Shown here: in pieces, positions 1-9,896 of the stretch
Layout of the letters: the number at the start of each line of letters is the position of its first letter
Numbering within the stretch: position 1 is the first letter of the stretch
Assembly (NCBI GenBank): GCA_903837175.1
Contig: CAILTR010000046.1
Location: 1-43,767 of the forward strand
Direction: 5' to 3'
DNA length: 43,767 nt
Source of the DNA: an uncultured bacterium
Lineage (GTDB): Bacteria > Patescibacteriota > Minisyncoccia > Moranbacterales > GWC2-37-73
The notes under the pieces: generated by a model
The model's input: only the letters and a program-made list of their open reading frames with translations
Told to the model about the DNA's origin: nothing
Database searches by the model: none
Translations under genes and position numbers: made by a program

Positions 1-138
1 ATGTTTGCTAAACTAACACAAAAGGATGTAGATGCTGTCGTTAAAGGCATCAATAATCGTCCGAGAAAGCGTCTTGGCTATTTAACTCCCTACGAGGTAT
101 TTGTAGAGGGCAAAATTGCAACTCAAGCTAGAATGTAG
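1..138 (+). pseudogene. 3' end of an IS30-family transposase, truncated by the window edge
   Basis: Translation MFAKLTQKDVDAVVKGINNRPRKRLGYLTPYEVFVEGKIATQARM*; NNRPRKRLGYLTPYEVF is the typical IS30 transposase C-terminus. Whether the full gene lies upstream is not visible. Confidence 0.85.
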
Positions 139-273
139 GTAATTTACGAATCCCTTACTAATATACGAATATGCAACTCTTTTGAATTTTATTAGTATAT
201 TCGCTTGCCTGTCGGCTCGTCTGCCGATAGGCAGGTAGGCGGATAATTGATTTGTAAATTCGTAGAGAAAAAC

Positions 274-1707
274 TTAATTTCCTCGCCTTTTAAATAGCAC
301 CAATACCGTTTTCAAACAAATCTGGATATCTTCCCAAAGCGACCAGTTTTCAATGTAATAAACATCCAGCTTATATTCATCTTCAAATTGTAAATCGCTG
401 CGACCAGAAACTTGGGCCATCCCAGTCACGCCAGGTTTTATCGTTAGCAGCCGCCTGTGATATTCGCTATATTTCTCGACCTCTCGTTGTTGATGGGGAC
501 GCGGCCCAACTAAACTCATATCGCCTTTAAGGACATTAAAAAATTGCGGAAGCTCGTCAATTGAATATTTTTCGATAAACGCTCCGACCTTAGTTTTGCG
601 AGGATCATTTTTAATTTTATAAAGCGGTCCTTTGCGCAAACTTTTTTTCGCAATTAGCTCCTTTTCATATTCAATTGCCTTGCGACCTTCTTTCGTATTT
701 GGATTAGTGCACATTTCCCATTTCATATAACGAAATTTAAACACATCAAATTTCTTCCCATCCCCACCAATGCGCTCATTTTTATAAATAATTGGACCAG
801 CTTTTTTCTCTTCAAAAAAGGATTCCAATTTAATTAAAAACGCAACTAAAATCATCAGCGGCGCAAATAAAATAATTAAAATAATCGATGCCACCAAATC
901 AAAAGCTCTTTTTAAAATCTTCCCCCAGCCCTCTAGCGGCGTATTACGCACTTCAATAATCGGCTCACCACTAAAAATCCCGGCTTCAAAGCGAGCAGTT
1001 TGCAAGGTAGTTGGAATAAATTTATAAGCCACGTTATTAATCGCGCAATAATCAATCAATTTTTCTTGTTCCGAATCAGTCAGCGTCGAATCGCAGACAA
1101 TAATTTCATCAAGACCTTTTTGCTTTTTAATTTGACGGATTAGGGTAATACTTCCGCTCTCAATATGGTCAACAATCCAATAACCAAGGCTGGGATCCTT
1201 TTCAATAATCCTTTTAACTTTGTCCATCTTGCCATTACTGCCTATTAATAAGACCTGATGGACACCCATCCCGCGACTAATCAAAAGCTTTTTTTGAATC
1301 TTTCTTAGTAGATAGCGTCCGAAAATTACAAAAATAACCACCAAAACCCAACCGGCTAAAATAATAAAACGCGAAGAAAAAAATTCTCGTTTTAAAAAGA
1401 TTGTCACAATTACCACCACCAAGGCAATTGAAGTAGCGGAAAAAACCTTTAACGCTTCGTGCCAAAATTTACGCGTAACTTGCAAATTATATAAACCTTC
1501 CAAAGCGTAAATAAATAAAATAACCGGCATGAGCATTAAGACCGCTAAAAAATAACTTCTCAGCGGAAATTCATACAGCTTCGGTTTCAGTAAAAGAATT
1601 TCCGGAATATTGCGAATCACAAAAGCGCTCAGCGCTGCTAAGATAATCATCACCGCGTCAATTGGAACCTGAATTGCACTAAAAATTAATTCTGACTTTT
1701 TTTTCAT
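274..1707 (-). CDS. Undecaprenyl-phosphate sugar phosphotransferase (exopolysaccharide biosynthesis polyprenyl glycosylphosphotransferase)
   Basis: N-terminal TM helices, C-terminal [31 protein letters not shown] ... [22 protein letters not shown] ... [13 protein letters not shown] bacterial sugar transferase motifs. Confidence 0.93.
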   Translation of the reverse strand: MKKKSELIFSAIQVPIDAVMIILAALSAFVIRNIPEILLLKPKLYEFPLRSYFLAVLMLMPVILFIYALEGLYNLQVTRKFWHEALKVFSATSIALVVVIVTIFLKREFFSSRFIILAGWVLVVIFVIFGRYLLRKIQKKLLISRGMGVHQVLLIGSNGKMDKVKRIIEKDPSLGYWIVDHIESGSITLIRQIKKQKGLDEIIVCDSTLTDSEQEKLIDYCAINNVAYKFIPTTLQTARFEAGIFSGEPIIEVRNTPLEGWGKILKRAFDLVASIILIILFAPLMILVAFLIKLESFFEEKKAGPIIYKNERIGGDGKKFDVFKFRYMKWEMCTNPNTKEGRKAIEYEKELIAKKSLRKGPLYKIKNDPRKTKVGAFIEKYSIDELPQFFNVLKGDMSLVGPRPHQQREVEKYSEYHRRLLTIKPGVTGMAQVSGRSDLQFEDEYKLDVYYIENWSLWEDIQICLKTVLVLFKRRGN

Positions 1708-2111
1708 TTACCCTGTTAAATAAGATTTGAGTCTTCAAAAAAAGAAGGACTTTTCTTATTATTTTACTTTTTACTTTAATTCACGATGTTAATTTAAATT
1801 AAAACTCAAATCTTAATTTTAAAAAATAGTAATTCTTTAAAATTATTTAACAGGGTGAACCTACGAAATTACAAAATAAATACATTCCATCTTTGCGAGC
1901 TTGTAATCAAGCGAAGCAATCCAGAGAAGTGCCGAGCTCATTATTTTTCACTCCGCCCAGGGTGGATCGCGATGAAAATTTTTTTCCTTCAAAAACAAAA
2001 TGTATCAAACCAATCGATAAGCCGGATTCTGTCGAGGACAACCATTTATCTAGGTATACTGTTACCAGCACACTCAAGCGGCACCCCGCCAATGCTACGC
2101 ATCAGAAGCTC

Positions 2112-2276
2112 CAAGTTACAAGAAACAAATAACAAACAAAATGCAAACACCAATCACCAAAATTTAAAACACATTATTTGTGATTTGAAATTTGAGGATT
2201 GAAATTTTTTTGCCTGCCTGCCGGTAGGCAGGGGATTTGTATCTTGGTTATTGAAATTTCCAGTGCGAAGCACTGG
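2112..2276 (-). repeat. Dispersed repeat copy inside rnpB (insertion 2), with nested GCCTGCC palindrome
   Basis: Minus strand: CCAGTGCTTCGCACTGGAAATTTCAATAACC...TTTGTTTGTTATTTGTTTCTTGTAACTTG; matches insertion 1. Confidence 0.8.
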
Positions 2277-2420
2277 CAGTACGGCCTTGCATCCAAGTAA
2301 GGATTTAGCCGTTTCACCTCTCATGTTACCATAAGAACTCACCCAATCTTGCGAAAGGGTGTCTTGCTAACTTTCGCGCAAGACGTCTCTGCTCGCACCT
2401 CTGCCGTTGCGCAGCAAGGG

Positions 2421-2571
2421 AAATTACAAATTACAAGAAACAAATAGCAAACAAAAACTAAACCTCAATTGCCAAAAATCAAACTAAGTTGCTTGTGATT
2501 TGGAAATTGGTTATTGAAATTTGTTTGATTATTGTTTATTAGTTATTGGAATTTCCAGTGCTACGCACTGG
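2421..2571 (-). repeat. Dispersed repeat copy inside rnpB (insertion 1)
   Basis: Minus strand: CCAGTGCGTAGCACTGGAAATTCCAATAAC...TTTGTTTGCTATTTGTTTCTTGTAATTTGTAATTT; same ends and orientation as insertion 2. Confidence 0.8.
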
Positions 2572-2913
2572 CGATGGGCGTTACCCACTACCCTTGCTCC
2601 GATAAATCGGAGCTGAATGTCCGGACTTTCCTCCCCGCCTAGGGCGGGGCGATTGCCTAATTGACTTGATACATTTTATTTTCAAAGACCTCTTAAAAAC
2701 ATTATACCACAACCAGCGGATTCTATCCCTTTTTAGCCAAATTGTCAAGAGCTTAAAGTCAGTATTTTTCCTCTCTTAAAGCAAATCTGGGGGTATCGAA
2801 TTAGGTTGCCGCCTTGCTTATTTAGCGAAAATAAGCTATATTTAAAAAAGTTTCAGAACAGCTCATAAGGTGTGTCCATTAAAAAAATTAATTAATTTTA
2901 AATCATAAATTAA

Positions 2914-3210
2914 ATGGAAAAAATCAAAGCATTTTACGAAAAGAACAAACAACTAACCGTCCCAGCTATTGTTCTCATTGCGGTCATCGGCGTCTATGGG
3001 GTTTATCGCATAGTTCACCACATGGAAGTTTTAAAGGTTAGAAAAGCTCAAGAAGCTCAAGCAACCGAGCAAAGAAAGGTTGAGAAAAAAGCAAAGCAAG
3101 CCGCCGAAGAAGCAGCCCAAGCTCAAGTTGCACCAACAACGCCAACAGTAACCACCCCCGAAATTACAAAGACAACTCCAGCAAAAACTACGTCAGCAGG
3201 GTTAAAATAG
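2914..3210 (+). CDS. Small single-TM protein with Ala/Lys/Gln/Thr-rich tail, hypothetical
   Basis: 98 aa ORF, hydrophobic segment VPAIVLIAVIGVYGVYRI, followed by a terminator hairpin. Confidence 0.65.
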   Translation: MEKIKAFYEKNKQLTVPAIVLIAVIGVYGVYRIVHHMEVLKVRKAQEAQATEQRKVEKKAKQAAEEAAQAQVAPTTPTVTTPEITKTTPAKTTSAGLK

Positions 3211-3228
3211 TTTTTCAATAAAGTCCTC

Positions 3229-3262
3229 AAAAAACACTCAAAAAAAATCTGAGTGTTTTTTA
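3229..3262 (+). terminator. Rho-independent terminator
   Basis: AAAAAACACTCA...TGAGTGTTTTTT just after the + strand ORF. Confidence 0.75.
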
Positions 3263-3282
3263 TTTGCCAAAAATTTTCCAGT

Positions 3283-3380
3283 TGTCATCCTAAACCTGTT
3301 TCAGGATCCCTATTGCAGAAAGTCCTGCGAAATAAAGAAAACAGATTCTGAAACCTGCCTACCGGACATTCAGAATGACA
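3283..3380. repeat. GTCATCCTGAA-type dispersed palindromic repeat, copy 1
   Basis: gtcatcctaaacctgtttcaggatcc...agattctgaaa...attcagaatgac; second copy at 29175-29280. Confidence 0.75.
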
Positions 3381-3505
3381 TTTCTATGTCATTTTCTTTA
3401 CTCTCATAAATCGCCAACCGTCTACGCACTTCGCAATGTGCAGAGGGGGAGAAATGCAGAAATCAAAATATAAAAATCTAAAAGCTAATGAAGCTATAAG
3501 CTAAT

Positions 3506-5389
3506 TTACTGTCTACCTCCAAAATACCACCCTAAGACTTCCTGCGTAATTGGCAGGGCGCTAGAGTGACCTTCGCCGCCACCTTCAACTAGAACTGCCA
3601 TGGCAATTTGAGGATTATCATAAGGCGCGTAAGAAACAAACCAACCATGCGTCTTCCCAGTGGTTCCATATTGAGCCGTCCCGGTTTTTCCAGCTACGGC
3701 CACTGACAATTCTTTTAATGTTTGGGCAGTTCCATCTGTAACAGTTTTGCGCATACCCTCCTGGACAACTTTTAAAACCTCCGGCGAAATAAAACCAGTT
3801 CTGATTTTTTTCGGATTAATATTTTCAACCTCGCCCGTACTTTTTTTAATTTGTGCGACTAAGTGGGGTTCATATAAAGTCCCTCCGTTAGCAATCGCCG
3901 CAATATAGTTAGCTAGCTGCAATGGAGTGGCTGTCACATAGCCTTGTCCGATTGAGGCATGGTAACTGTTACCGATATACCATTTCTCCCCAAGCGTATC
4001 TTGCTTCCATTGCTCGCTAGGAATAAGACCCGAAGCTTCCCCGCCGAGATCAATGCCAGTCGGGCTGCCAAAGCCAAAAAGGTTATAATATTTTTTCATT
4101 GTGTCCATACCCAAGCCTCGAATATTTCCATAGCCTCCTCCAAGCGTATAGAAAAAAATATCATTACTTTGAGCAATCGCCATTCGCACATCGCTCGGCC
4201 CATGCGCTTTCCAATCACGGAAACTGAAACCTCCCACATTAAGAACCCCGCCAAGTCCGTCGATAATAGTTGAGGGCGTAATAGTTCCTTCTGAGAGCGC
4301 CCCGGCCGCGATAGCAGGCTTAATAGTCGAGCCAGGTGGATACTCACCAGAAATTGCCCGATTAAAAAGAGGCTTACTCTCATCTTTAATTAATTTTGAA
4401 TAATCATCCGCGGAAATTTTTTTAGCAAATAAATTGTTATCGTAGCTAGGTAAATTCACTAAAGCTAAGACTCCCCCGGTTCTTGGATCGATCGCCACGG
4501 CGGCGGCTGTCTTCGTCCCAGTTTTTTCCAAAATACCATTAATACTGTCGTAAAGTTTTTTCTGCAGCTCAGCATCAATATTCAGGATTAAATCACTACC
4601 CGGTTTTGGGTTTACAATCCCAACCTCACGCTTAGCATTGCCAGTTGAATCAACTTCAATCTGATCAGCCCCATGCACTCCGCGCAAGTCACTTTCGTAA
4701 GCTTTTTCAAGTCCTTGTTTTCCGATATAATCAGTTAGTAGATAACTACTGTCTTGATCAAGTTCACTCTGCTTGATTTTTCCTTCGTAGCCAAGAATAT
4801 GCGAAAAAATTTGAGCATCAACATATTGCCTGATAGCCGTTTTTTCAATAAAAATTCCAGGTAGTACATTTCCTTTTTCTAAAATATTCAGTAGCTCGTC
4901 TTGGGAAATATCTTCTTTTATTAAAATAACACCTGAAGGATTATCTCTGCCGCTTTCTAACCTAATTTGCATATCAGCCTGATCCATATTTAAAATCAAC
5001 GCCAAACTTTGAGAGATTTCCTGCAACTTGCTATTTTCGACTGGCAAACCAGCTGGGATTGAAACTAGGTCAATACTTGGGGCATTACTAACCAAAGCAG
5101 TTCCCGTCCGATCGAAGATTCTTCCGCGTGGAGCTTTAATCACCACTGACCGTATACTATTACCCCGAGCTATTTCTTGATAATAAGCGCCCTTTAAAAC
5201 AGTCAGAAAAATAATCCGGCCAGCTAGAATAACCATGAAAAAAATAATCAACCACCATAAATAATCCAACCCTCTTTTTCCCAGCCCTCTTTCCATCTTG
5301 GCTGCTTCTTTTTCGGTAGCGGTCAAGACATAATCTTCAATTTCCATGCCAGCATACCGATGTAAAGTATTTTTCTTTTTTCCATTCAT
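3506..5389 (-). CDS. mrdA: Penicillin-binding protein 2, peptidoglycan transpeptidase
   Basis: PPGSTIKPAIAAGAL (SxxK), SND, KTGTAQYG motifs, PBP dimer domain; follows mreC/mreD. Confidence 0.92.
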   Translation of the reverse strand: MNGKKKNTLHRYAGMEIEDYVLTATEKEAAKMERGLGKRGLDYLWWLIIFFMVILAGRIIFLTVLKGAYYQEIARGNSIRSVVIKAPRGRIFDRTGTALVSNAPSIDLVSIPAGLPVENSKLQEISQSLALILNMDQADMQIRLESGRDNPSGVILIKEDISQDELLNILEKGNVLPGIFIEKTAIRQYVDAQIFSHILGYEGKIKQSELDQDSSYLLTDYIGKQGLEKAYESDLRGVHGADQIEVDSTGNAKREVGIVNPKPGSDLILNIDAELQKKLYDSINGILEKTGTKTAAAVAIDPRTGGVLALVNLPSYDNNLFAKKISADDYSKLIKDESKPLFNRAISGEYPPGSTIKPAIAAGALSEGTITPSTIIDGLGGVLNVGGFSFRDWKAHGPSDVRMAIAQSNDIFFYTLGGGYGNIRGLGMDTMKKYYNLFGFGSPTGIDLGGEASGLIPSEQWKQDTLGEKWYIGNSYHASIGQGYVTATPLQLANYIAAIANGGTLYEPHLVAQIKKSTGEVENINPKKIRTGFISPEVLKVVQEGMRKTVTDGTAQTLKELSVAVAGKTGTAQYGTTGKTHGWFVSYAPYDNPQIAMAVLVEGGGEGHSSALPITQEVLGWYFGGRQ

Positions 5390-5889
5390 AAAAATCTTTT
5401 CTTAAACTTTTTAAGTGCGCTAAGCCAAAAGAAAAATAAGCCAGCATTACATCCCACTTGGAAAATAAAGAATTTAAAACTACCAAAAACTTGGAAAAAA
5501 CTAACCGGCTGCTGGCCAAGCATTAGGAAAAGGCTAAAAAGACTCTTTGAGATTAGTGTGGCTGCAATAATAAACAAGACTAGTAGGAGAATCCCAATAC
5601 CCTTGACTTCGACCGAAAGCCTACGTGAAAAAAAACTAACTGCGTAAATTAAAAGTAAAAAAATTATTACATGCTGGCCTAACGGCGCAAAAGAAGCAAG
5701 ATCGTAAAACAAGCCTGCCACAATTGCCCAGTTTAAAGCTAGTGCGAAACCATCGAGTACTGCCATAGCTAGCACTAGCATCAATACTGAATCACCTAGC
5801 ACATCCGGGCTAATCAGCACAGATAAGAAGCTTAGCTGGATTAGAAGCGCAAAAAAAATAAGTCCCAAATAAATAATTTTCTTTCTCAT
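5386..5889 (-). CDS. mreD: Rod shape-determining protein MreD
   Basis: Hydrophobic protein from MRKKIIYLGLIFFALLIQLSFLSV, between mreC and mrdA. The longer ORF start at 6066 overlaps mreC, so the internal ATG at 5889 is preferred. Confidence 0.82.
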   Translation of the reverse strand: MRKKIIYLGLIFFALLIQLSFLSVLISPDVLGDSVLMLVLAMAVLDGFALALNWAIVAGLFYDLASFAPLGQHVIIFLLLIYAVSFFSRRLSVEVKGIGILLLVLFIIAATLISKSLFSLFLMLGQQPVSFFQVFGSFKFFIFQVGCNAGLFFFWLSALKKFKKRFL

Positions 5890-5917
5890 CTTTTTAGAAT
5901 TGTTCGACAGATTGAGT

Positions 5918-6733
5918 TTAGTTTTCTTTATTCCCCAAAACCACAAAAACAAACTGCAAATTAGAAATTTGAACTGGTGACACGATTGTAGCTTGTTGAA
6001 ATAAATGGTCCGCAGAAGAGTGCACGCCCTGAATAGTTCCCACGTAAAGACCTCTTGGCATCCCAACGCCTATGCCGGAAGTAACTACCTCATTTCCACC
6101 TTGAATCACATCGGCTTGCAAAACCATGTCAAAAGTTACGCCTAAGCCATATTCACCCCTAGCTACACCCTTAGCCCCTGTTTGAGTAGTGGTGACATTA
6201 ATAACACTTTTCGGATTTGTCAGTAAAATAATTTTTGCGTTTTTCAAGGTAACTTCGCTAACCCTTCCAACTAGAGCACTTTTAGAAATTATAACTGGCA
6301 TACCTTCAGTAACGCCAGAATCGCGACCCTTGTCTATTTCAATCCAATTACCCATCCCATTTAAATCTTGACTGATAACATTAGCCGCCAGTAATTTAAA
6401 CTGGTCTCTTGGCAGTAAACCTAACTGCTTACGTAAATCGTCATTTTCATTTTTCATATCAACCAGCGTTGCTCGCTCCTGTAAAAGACGTTCATTTTCA
6501 CTGATAAGTTTTTTATTTTCTGCCTTCAGCTGTCCAATTGAACTTATAAACTCCCCCACCCCCTCAATAGCAGCTGAAGTAGTATAAGCAATTTTCTGAA
6601 AAGGTGATAATCCCGCAAGAAAAATAGTTCTAATTGGATTTGAAATTTTAACTGGATTCAAATAAAGAAGCCCTATAAAAAAAGCCACCAGTAAAAATAT
6701 TTTAAATAATTTTGTCGAAGTGAATCTTTGCAT
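5918..6733 (-). CDS. mreC: Rod shape-determining protein MreC
   Basis: N-terminal TM, coiled coil, MreC beta-domain (ANVISQDLNGMGNWIEIDKGRDSGVTEGMPVI...); order mreB-mreC-mreD. Confidence 0.92.
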   Translation of the reverse strand: MQRFTSTKLFKIFLLVAFFIGLLYLNPVKISNPIRTIFLAGLSPFQKIAYTTSAAIEGVGEFISSIGQLKAENKKLISENERLLQERATLVDMKNENDDLRKQLGLLPRDQFKLLAANVISQDLNGMGNWIEIDKGRDSGVTEGMPVIISKSALVGRVSEVTLKNAKIILLTNPKSVINVTTTQTGAKGVARGEYGLGVTFDMVLQADVIQGGNEVVTSGIGVGMPRGLYVGTIQGVHSSADHLFQQATIVSPVQISNLQFVFVVLGNKEN

Positions 6734-6827
6734 TTATTAAATAGCTTTTTAGTCAGCCAGCTGGCGGCGGACTAGTTTTTTAGAAATCGCACACAATGCA
6801 AGGCTCTAAATATAAAGCTAACTTAGA

Positions 6828-6940
6828 ATTTTTACGAACGCAGTTTCTTTTTTGGCCATATGAGCGACAGCTCATCCGAGTAGCTAGCCATAGTCTTGGA
6901 CTAGCTACGTGCTCAAAAAAGAAGTTGCGTTCGTAAAAAT
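6828..6940. repeat. Long inverted-repeat element with two inner hairpins between mreB and mreC
   Basis: Arms atttttacgaacgcagtttctttttt / aaaaaagaagttgcgttcgtaaaaat pair at 24 of 26 positions; inner TGAGCgacaGCTCA and TAGCTAG...CTAGCTA. Confidence 0.8.
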
Positions 6941-6998
6941 GATTTTTAAAATCAAACAATATTATACTAGCAACCTAATTTGCGTATGACCTAGTTTT

Positions 6999-8084
6999 TT
7001 ATTTAAAAGACTTCTCCCTTTGGTCCTCAACTAAAACGTGTTTGAGTAATTCTAAGTCTTCCAAGACAATCCCTGTCCCGCGCACTACGGCCGTGAGGGG
7101 ATCTTCCATCATGCGTACTGGCATTTCCGTTTGGTTAGCAATTAATTTATCCAAGCCCCGAATTAAACTGCCGCCTCCGGCTAAAATAATTCCGCGTTGC
7201 ATAATATCGGATAAAAGTTCTGGCGGCGTTTCCTCAATAACAGTTTTAATATTGTTGACAATAATTCTAATGGAACGAGAAATCGCCTCTCTGATTTGTG
7301 CATCATTAACAAGAACTTCTTTTGGAAGACCACTGACTAAATCCCGACCGCGAATTGGAATGGTGAGTTGTTCCTTTAAAGGATAAGCGCTACCCACCGC
7401 AATCTTAATTTCCTCAGCCGTTTTTTCACCAATCAGCAAATTAAATTCATCCCGACAATAACGGATGATGTCTTCATTCATTTCATCTCCAGCCACGCGC
7501 AAACTGCGCGCACTGACGATGCCACCCAAGGAAATAACCGCAATCTCAGAGGTCCCGCCCCCAATATCAACGACCATATTTCCTTTAGCATCCGTGACAG
7601 GCAGTCGGGCGCCGATCGCGGCCGCCATTGGTTCCTCAATCAAATAAGCTTCGCGTGCGCCTGCAGCTGTAGCCGCATCAATTACGGCTTTCTTTTCAAC
7701 TTCCGTAATAACTGAAGGAATCCCAATTAATACGCGCGGACGCGGAGAAAAAGAAAAAGAATCTTTATGCACTTTTTCAATAAAATATTTTAGCATTTGG
7801 GTCGTCACTTCGAAATCGCTCACCACTCCGTCCACTAAAGGACGCGTTGCTACAATATGCCCTGGCGTTTTACCAACCATCCTTTTTGCCTCCTTGCCAA
7901 TCGCCAAAACTTGACCAGTCCGCTTATTAATCGCCACCACTGAGGGTTCGTTAATTACAATCCCTTTGCCCTTAAGGTAAACCAAGGTATTAGCCGTGCC
8001 TAAATCAATCCCAATGTCATTGGAAAGATTACTAAAAAAACCACCTACATATTTTTGAAAAAAGTTTTTTATTTTCGCTAGCAT
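6999..8084 (-). CDS. mreB: Rod shape-determining protein MreB (actin-like)
   Basis: NDIGIDLGTANTLVYLKGKGIVINEPSVVAI; DIGGGTSEIAVISLGGIV. Confidence 0.97.
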   Translation of the reverse strand: MLAKIKNFFQKYVGGFFSNLSNDIGIDLGTANTLVYLKGKGIVINEPSVVAINKRTGQVLAIGKEAKRMVGKTPGHIVATRPLVDGVVSDFEVTTQMLKYFIEKVHKDSFSFSPRPRVLIGIPSVITEVEKKAVIDAATAAGAREAYLIEEPMAAAIGARLPVTDAKGNMVVDIGGGTSEIAVISLGGIVSARSLRVAGDEMNEDIIRYCRDEFNLLIGEKTAEEIKIAVGSAYPLKEQLTIPIRGRDLVSGLPKEVLVNDAQIREAISRSIRIIVNNIKTVIEETPPELLSDIMQRGIILAGGGSLIRGLDKLIANQTEMPVRMMEDPLTAVVRGTGIVLEDLELLKHVLVEDQREKSFK

Positions 8085-8302
8085 AGTTTAAATTTTTACT
8101 AACAACAAAACAGCCTAATTTAAGCGTTAGTAAGCTACTTTTATCTCTTAATATCATAGGCTAAATAAGCCTTGATGTCAAAACGAATTCAAATTGCCAA
8201 ATTGTTATATTATTATATTGCTAAAATTCAGACTCGCAATTTGCTGTCCCTTTTCCCCAAGAACTACTAACAATTTAACAATGTAGCAGTTTAACAATAT
8301 TT

Positions 8303-9325
8303 TTAAAGCCCGTATTTCGCCTTATTGGCGACGTGCTCCTCGAAAGTTTTGGCGAAAACTGTTTTGCCAGTTTTAGGATCGCTTAAAAAGTAAACGTAAT
8401 CTGTTTGAATTGGGCTAAGGGTGGCTAAGATTGAAGCCAGGCCAGGGTTAGTTACGGGGCCCGGGGGCAAGCCTTTATTCTGATAAGTGTTGTAAGGCGA
8501 ATCAAGTTTGGTTTCGGCGATTGAATGTTGGAATTTATTGGTGCCTAGTGCATATTCTAAAGTCGCATCGCTTTGCAGTGGCATTCCATTTTCAAGCCGA
8601 TTCCAAAAAAGTCCCGCCACGATTTTCCGGTCGCTGTCATTACGCACTTCCCCTTCAACCACACTGGCCATCGTAATAATTTCGAACAAGGGTTTTTGCT
8701 GACCGGCTAAATCCGTTTTTATTACGCTAACTACCTTAACGGAAAAATTAGCCAGCATTTTTTTCACGATTTCATCCGCCGAAACTTCTTTAGCAAAATA
8801 ATAAGTATCCGGGAAAAGAAAACCTTCTAGCGTAGCCCCTTTAGGTAAATCGCTTAAAAAAGGATAGCTACTCAAAATTAAATCGGTTGGATTTTTCGTC
8901 AGCTTTAAAAAATCCTCGCCAGGCAGGCCACTGGCCGAAAGTCGCTCCGCCATCGCCGCCATCGTCCAGCCCTCTGGAAAAGTAACCTTCACTCGCATGG
9001 GGACCACTTCTCCCCCTGTAACAATCCGGGCTGCTTCGGGAATTTGCATCCCCTTGGGAAATTCATACACTCCCGCGATAATATTATGTAGCTTTCCAAC
9101 TTTCCATAAATAAAAAGTAAAGTAATATTTGCCAGCGATAATCCCTGCCTTAGTTAACTTTTCACCAACCACCAACGCATTATCCCCATTTTCAATTACG
9201 ATATTTTTAGCCGCGCCAGCCGCGCCAAGCGAAAGGTAGGTTTGATTATAAACGTAAAAAAAACACCCGTCCAAAAAGACGACTACTAAAAAAATCAAAC
9301 TAATTTTTCTTCGAAGGCTCAGCAT
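8303..9325 (-). CDS. mltG: Endolytic transglycosylase MltG
   Basis: YceG/MltG signatures: LEGFLFPDTYYF, ASVVEGEVRNDSDRKIVAGLFWNRL, LQSDATLEYALG, SPYNTYQNKGLPPGPVTNPG. Confidence 0.95.
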   Translation of the reverse strand: MLSLRRKISLIFLVVVFLDGCFFYVYNQTYLSLGAAGAAKNIVIENGDNALVVGEKLTKAGIIAGKYYFTFYLWKVGKLHNIIAGVYEFPKGMQIPEAARIVTGGEVVPMRVKVTFPEGWTMAAMAERLSASGLPGEDFLKLTKNPTDLILSSYPFLSDLPKGATLEGFLFPDTYYFAKEVSADEIVKKMLANFSVKVVSVIKTDLAGQQKPLFEIITMASVVEGEVRNDSDRKIVAGLFWNRLENGMPLQSDATLEYALGTNKFQHSIAETKLDSPYNTYQNKGLPPGPVTNPGLASILATLSPIQTDYVYFLSDPKTGKTVFAKTFEEHVANKAKYGL

Positions 9326-9342
9326 TTTTTTAACTTTTCAAT

Positions 9343-9783
9343 TTAGATTCCCATCACTTGGATCGTAATATCCCTTTTGCGAGAACCATCAAACTCTAAA
9401 GCGAAAATGCTTTGGTTTTCGCTCATCGCCAACTTCCCCTTTTCAACTGGGATAGTTTGGCTAATTCCTAACAGAAAAGATTTGCAATGCGAATGACCAT
9501 TGCTTCTCGCGTCGGATTTAGAACTCTTCCGAAGTTCAAACAAATCATGCGAGTAGCGATCATCCATCGGTACTAATTTATATAACACCCGCATAAAATC
9601 CTGCATCAACATCGGTTCATTATGGTTAATTACTATTCCCATCGTCGTATGAGGCGCAAAAACCAAAACCACCCCTTCTCTAATTTCCGAATTTGCCAGC
9701 ACCTCCTGCACTTTTGCGGTAATATCGAAAAACTCAATCTGCGTCTTACTCTCAACTTCAATTTTTTGTTTGTAAATTTTCAT
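9343..9783 (-). CDS. UPF0047/YjbQ family protein
   Basis: VVLVFAPHTTMGIVINHNEPMLMQDF ... SNGHSHCKSFLLG ... LAMSENQSIFALEFDGSRKRDITIQVMG. Confidence 0.88.
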   Translation of the reverse strand: MKIYKQKIEVESKTQIEFFDITAKVQEVLANSEIREGVVLVFAPHTTMGIVINHNEPMLMQDFMRVLYKLVPMDDRYSHDLFELRKSSKSDARSNGHSHCKSFLLGISQTIPVEKGKLAMSENQSIFALEFDGSRKRDITIQVMGI

Positions 9784-9896
9784 GTTGATTTTAAATCACG
9801 AATCAACTCCAATTTTATCCCGAATAATCCCCAATCCTAATGATTTATATCATTCGTGAATATTAGTGTTAAATTCGTGTTGATTAGCGATTTATA

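Larger units (their letters stand above)
2001..2673 (-). ncRNA. rnpB: RNase P RNA with two large repeat insertions
   Basis: Minus strand has GAGGAAAGTCCGGACA near the 5' end, GGTAACGCC, GAGCAGAGACG, GATGCAAGGCC, and CCTAGATAAATGGTTGTCCTCGACAGAATCCGGCTTATCG near the 3' end; P1-like arms TGTATCAAGTCAATT / GATTGGTTTGATACA. Confidence 0.93.

Noticed and set aside
2154-2342. ORFs within rnpB (1855..2202 +, 1893..2132 +, 2154..2342 -)
   Set aside because: They overlap conserved RNase P RNA and repeat insertions; no coding signature.
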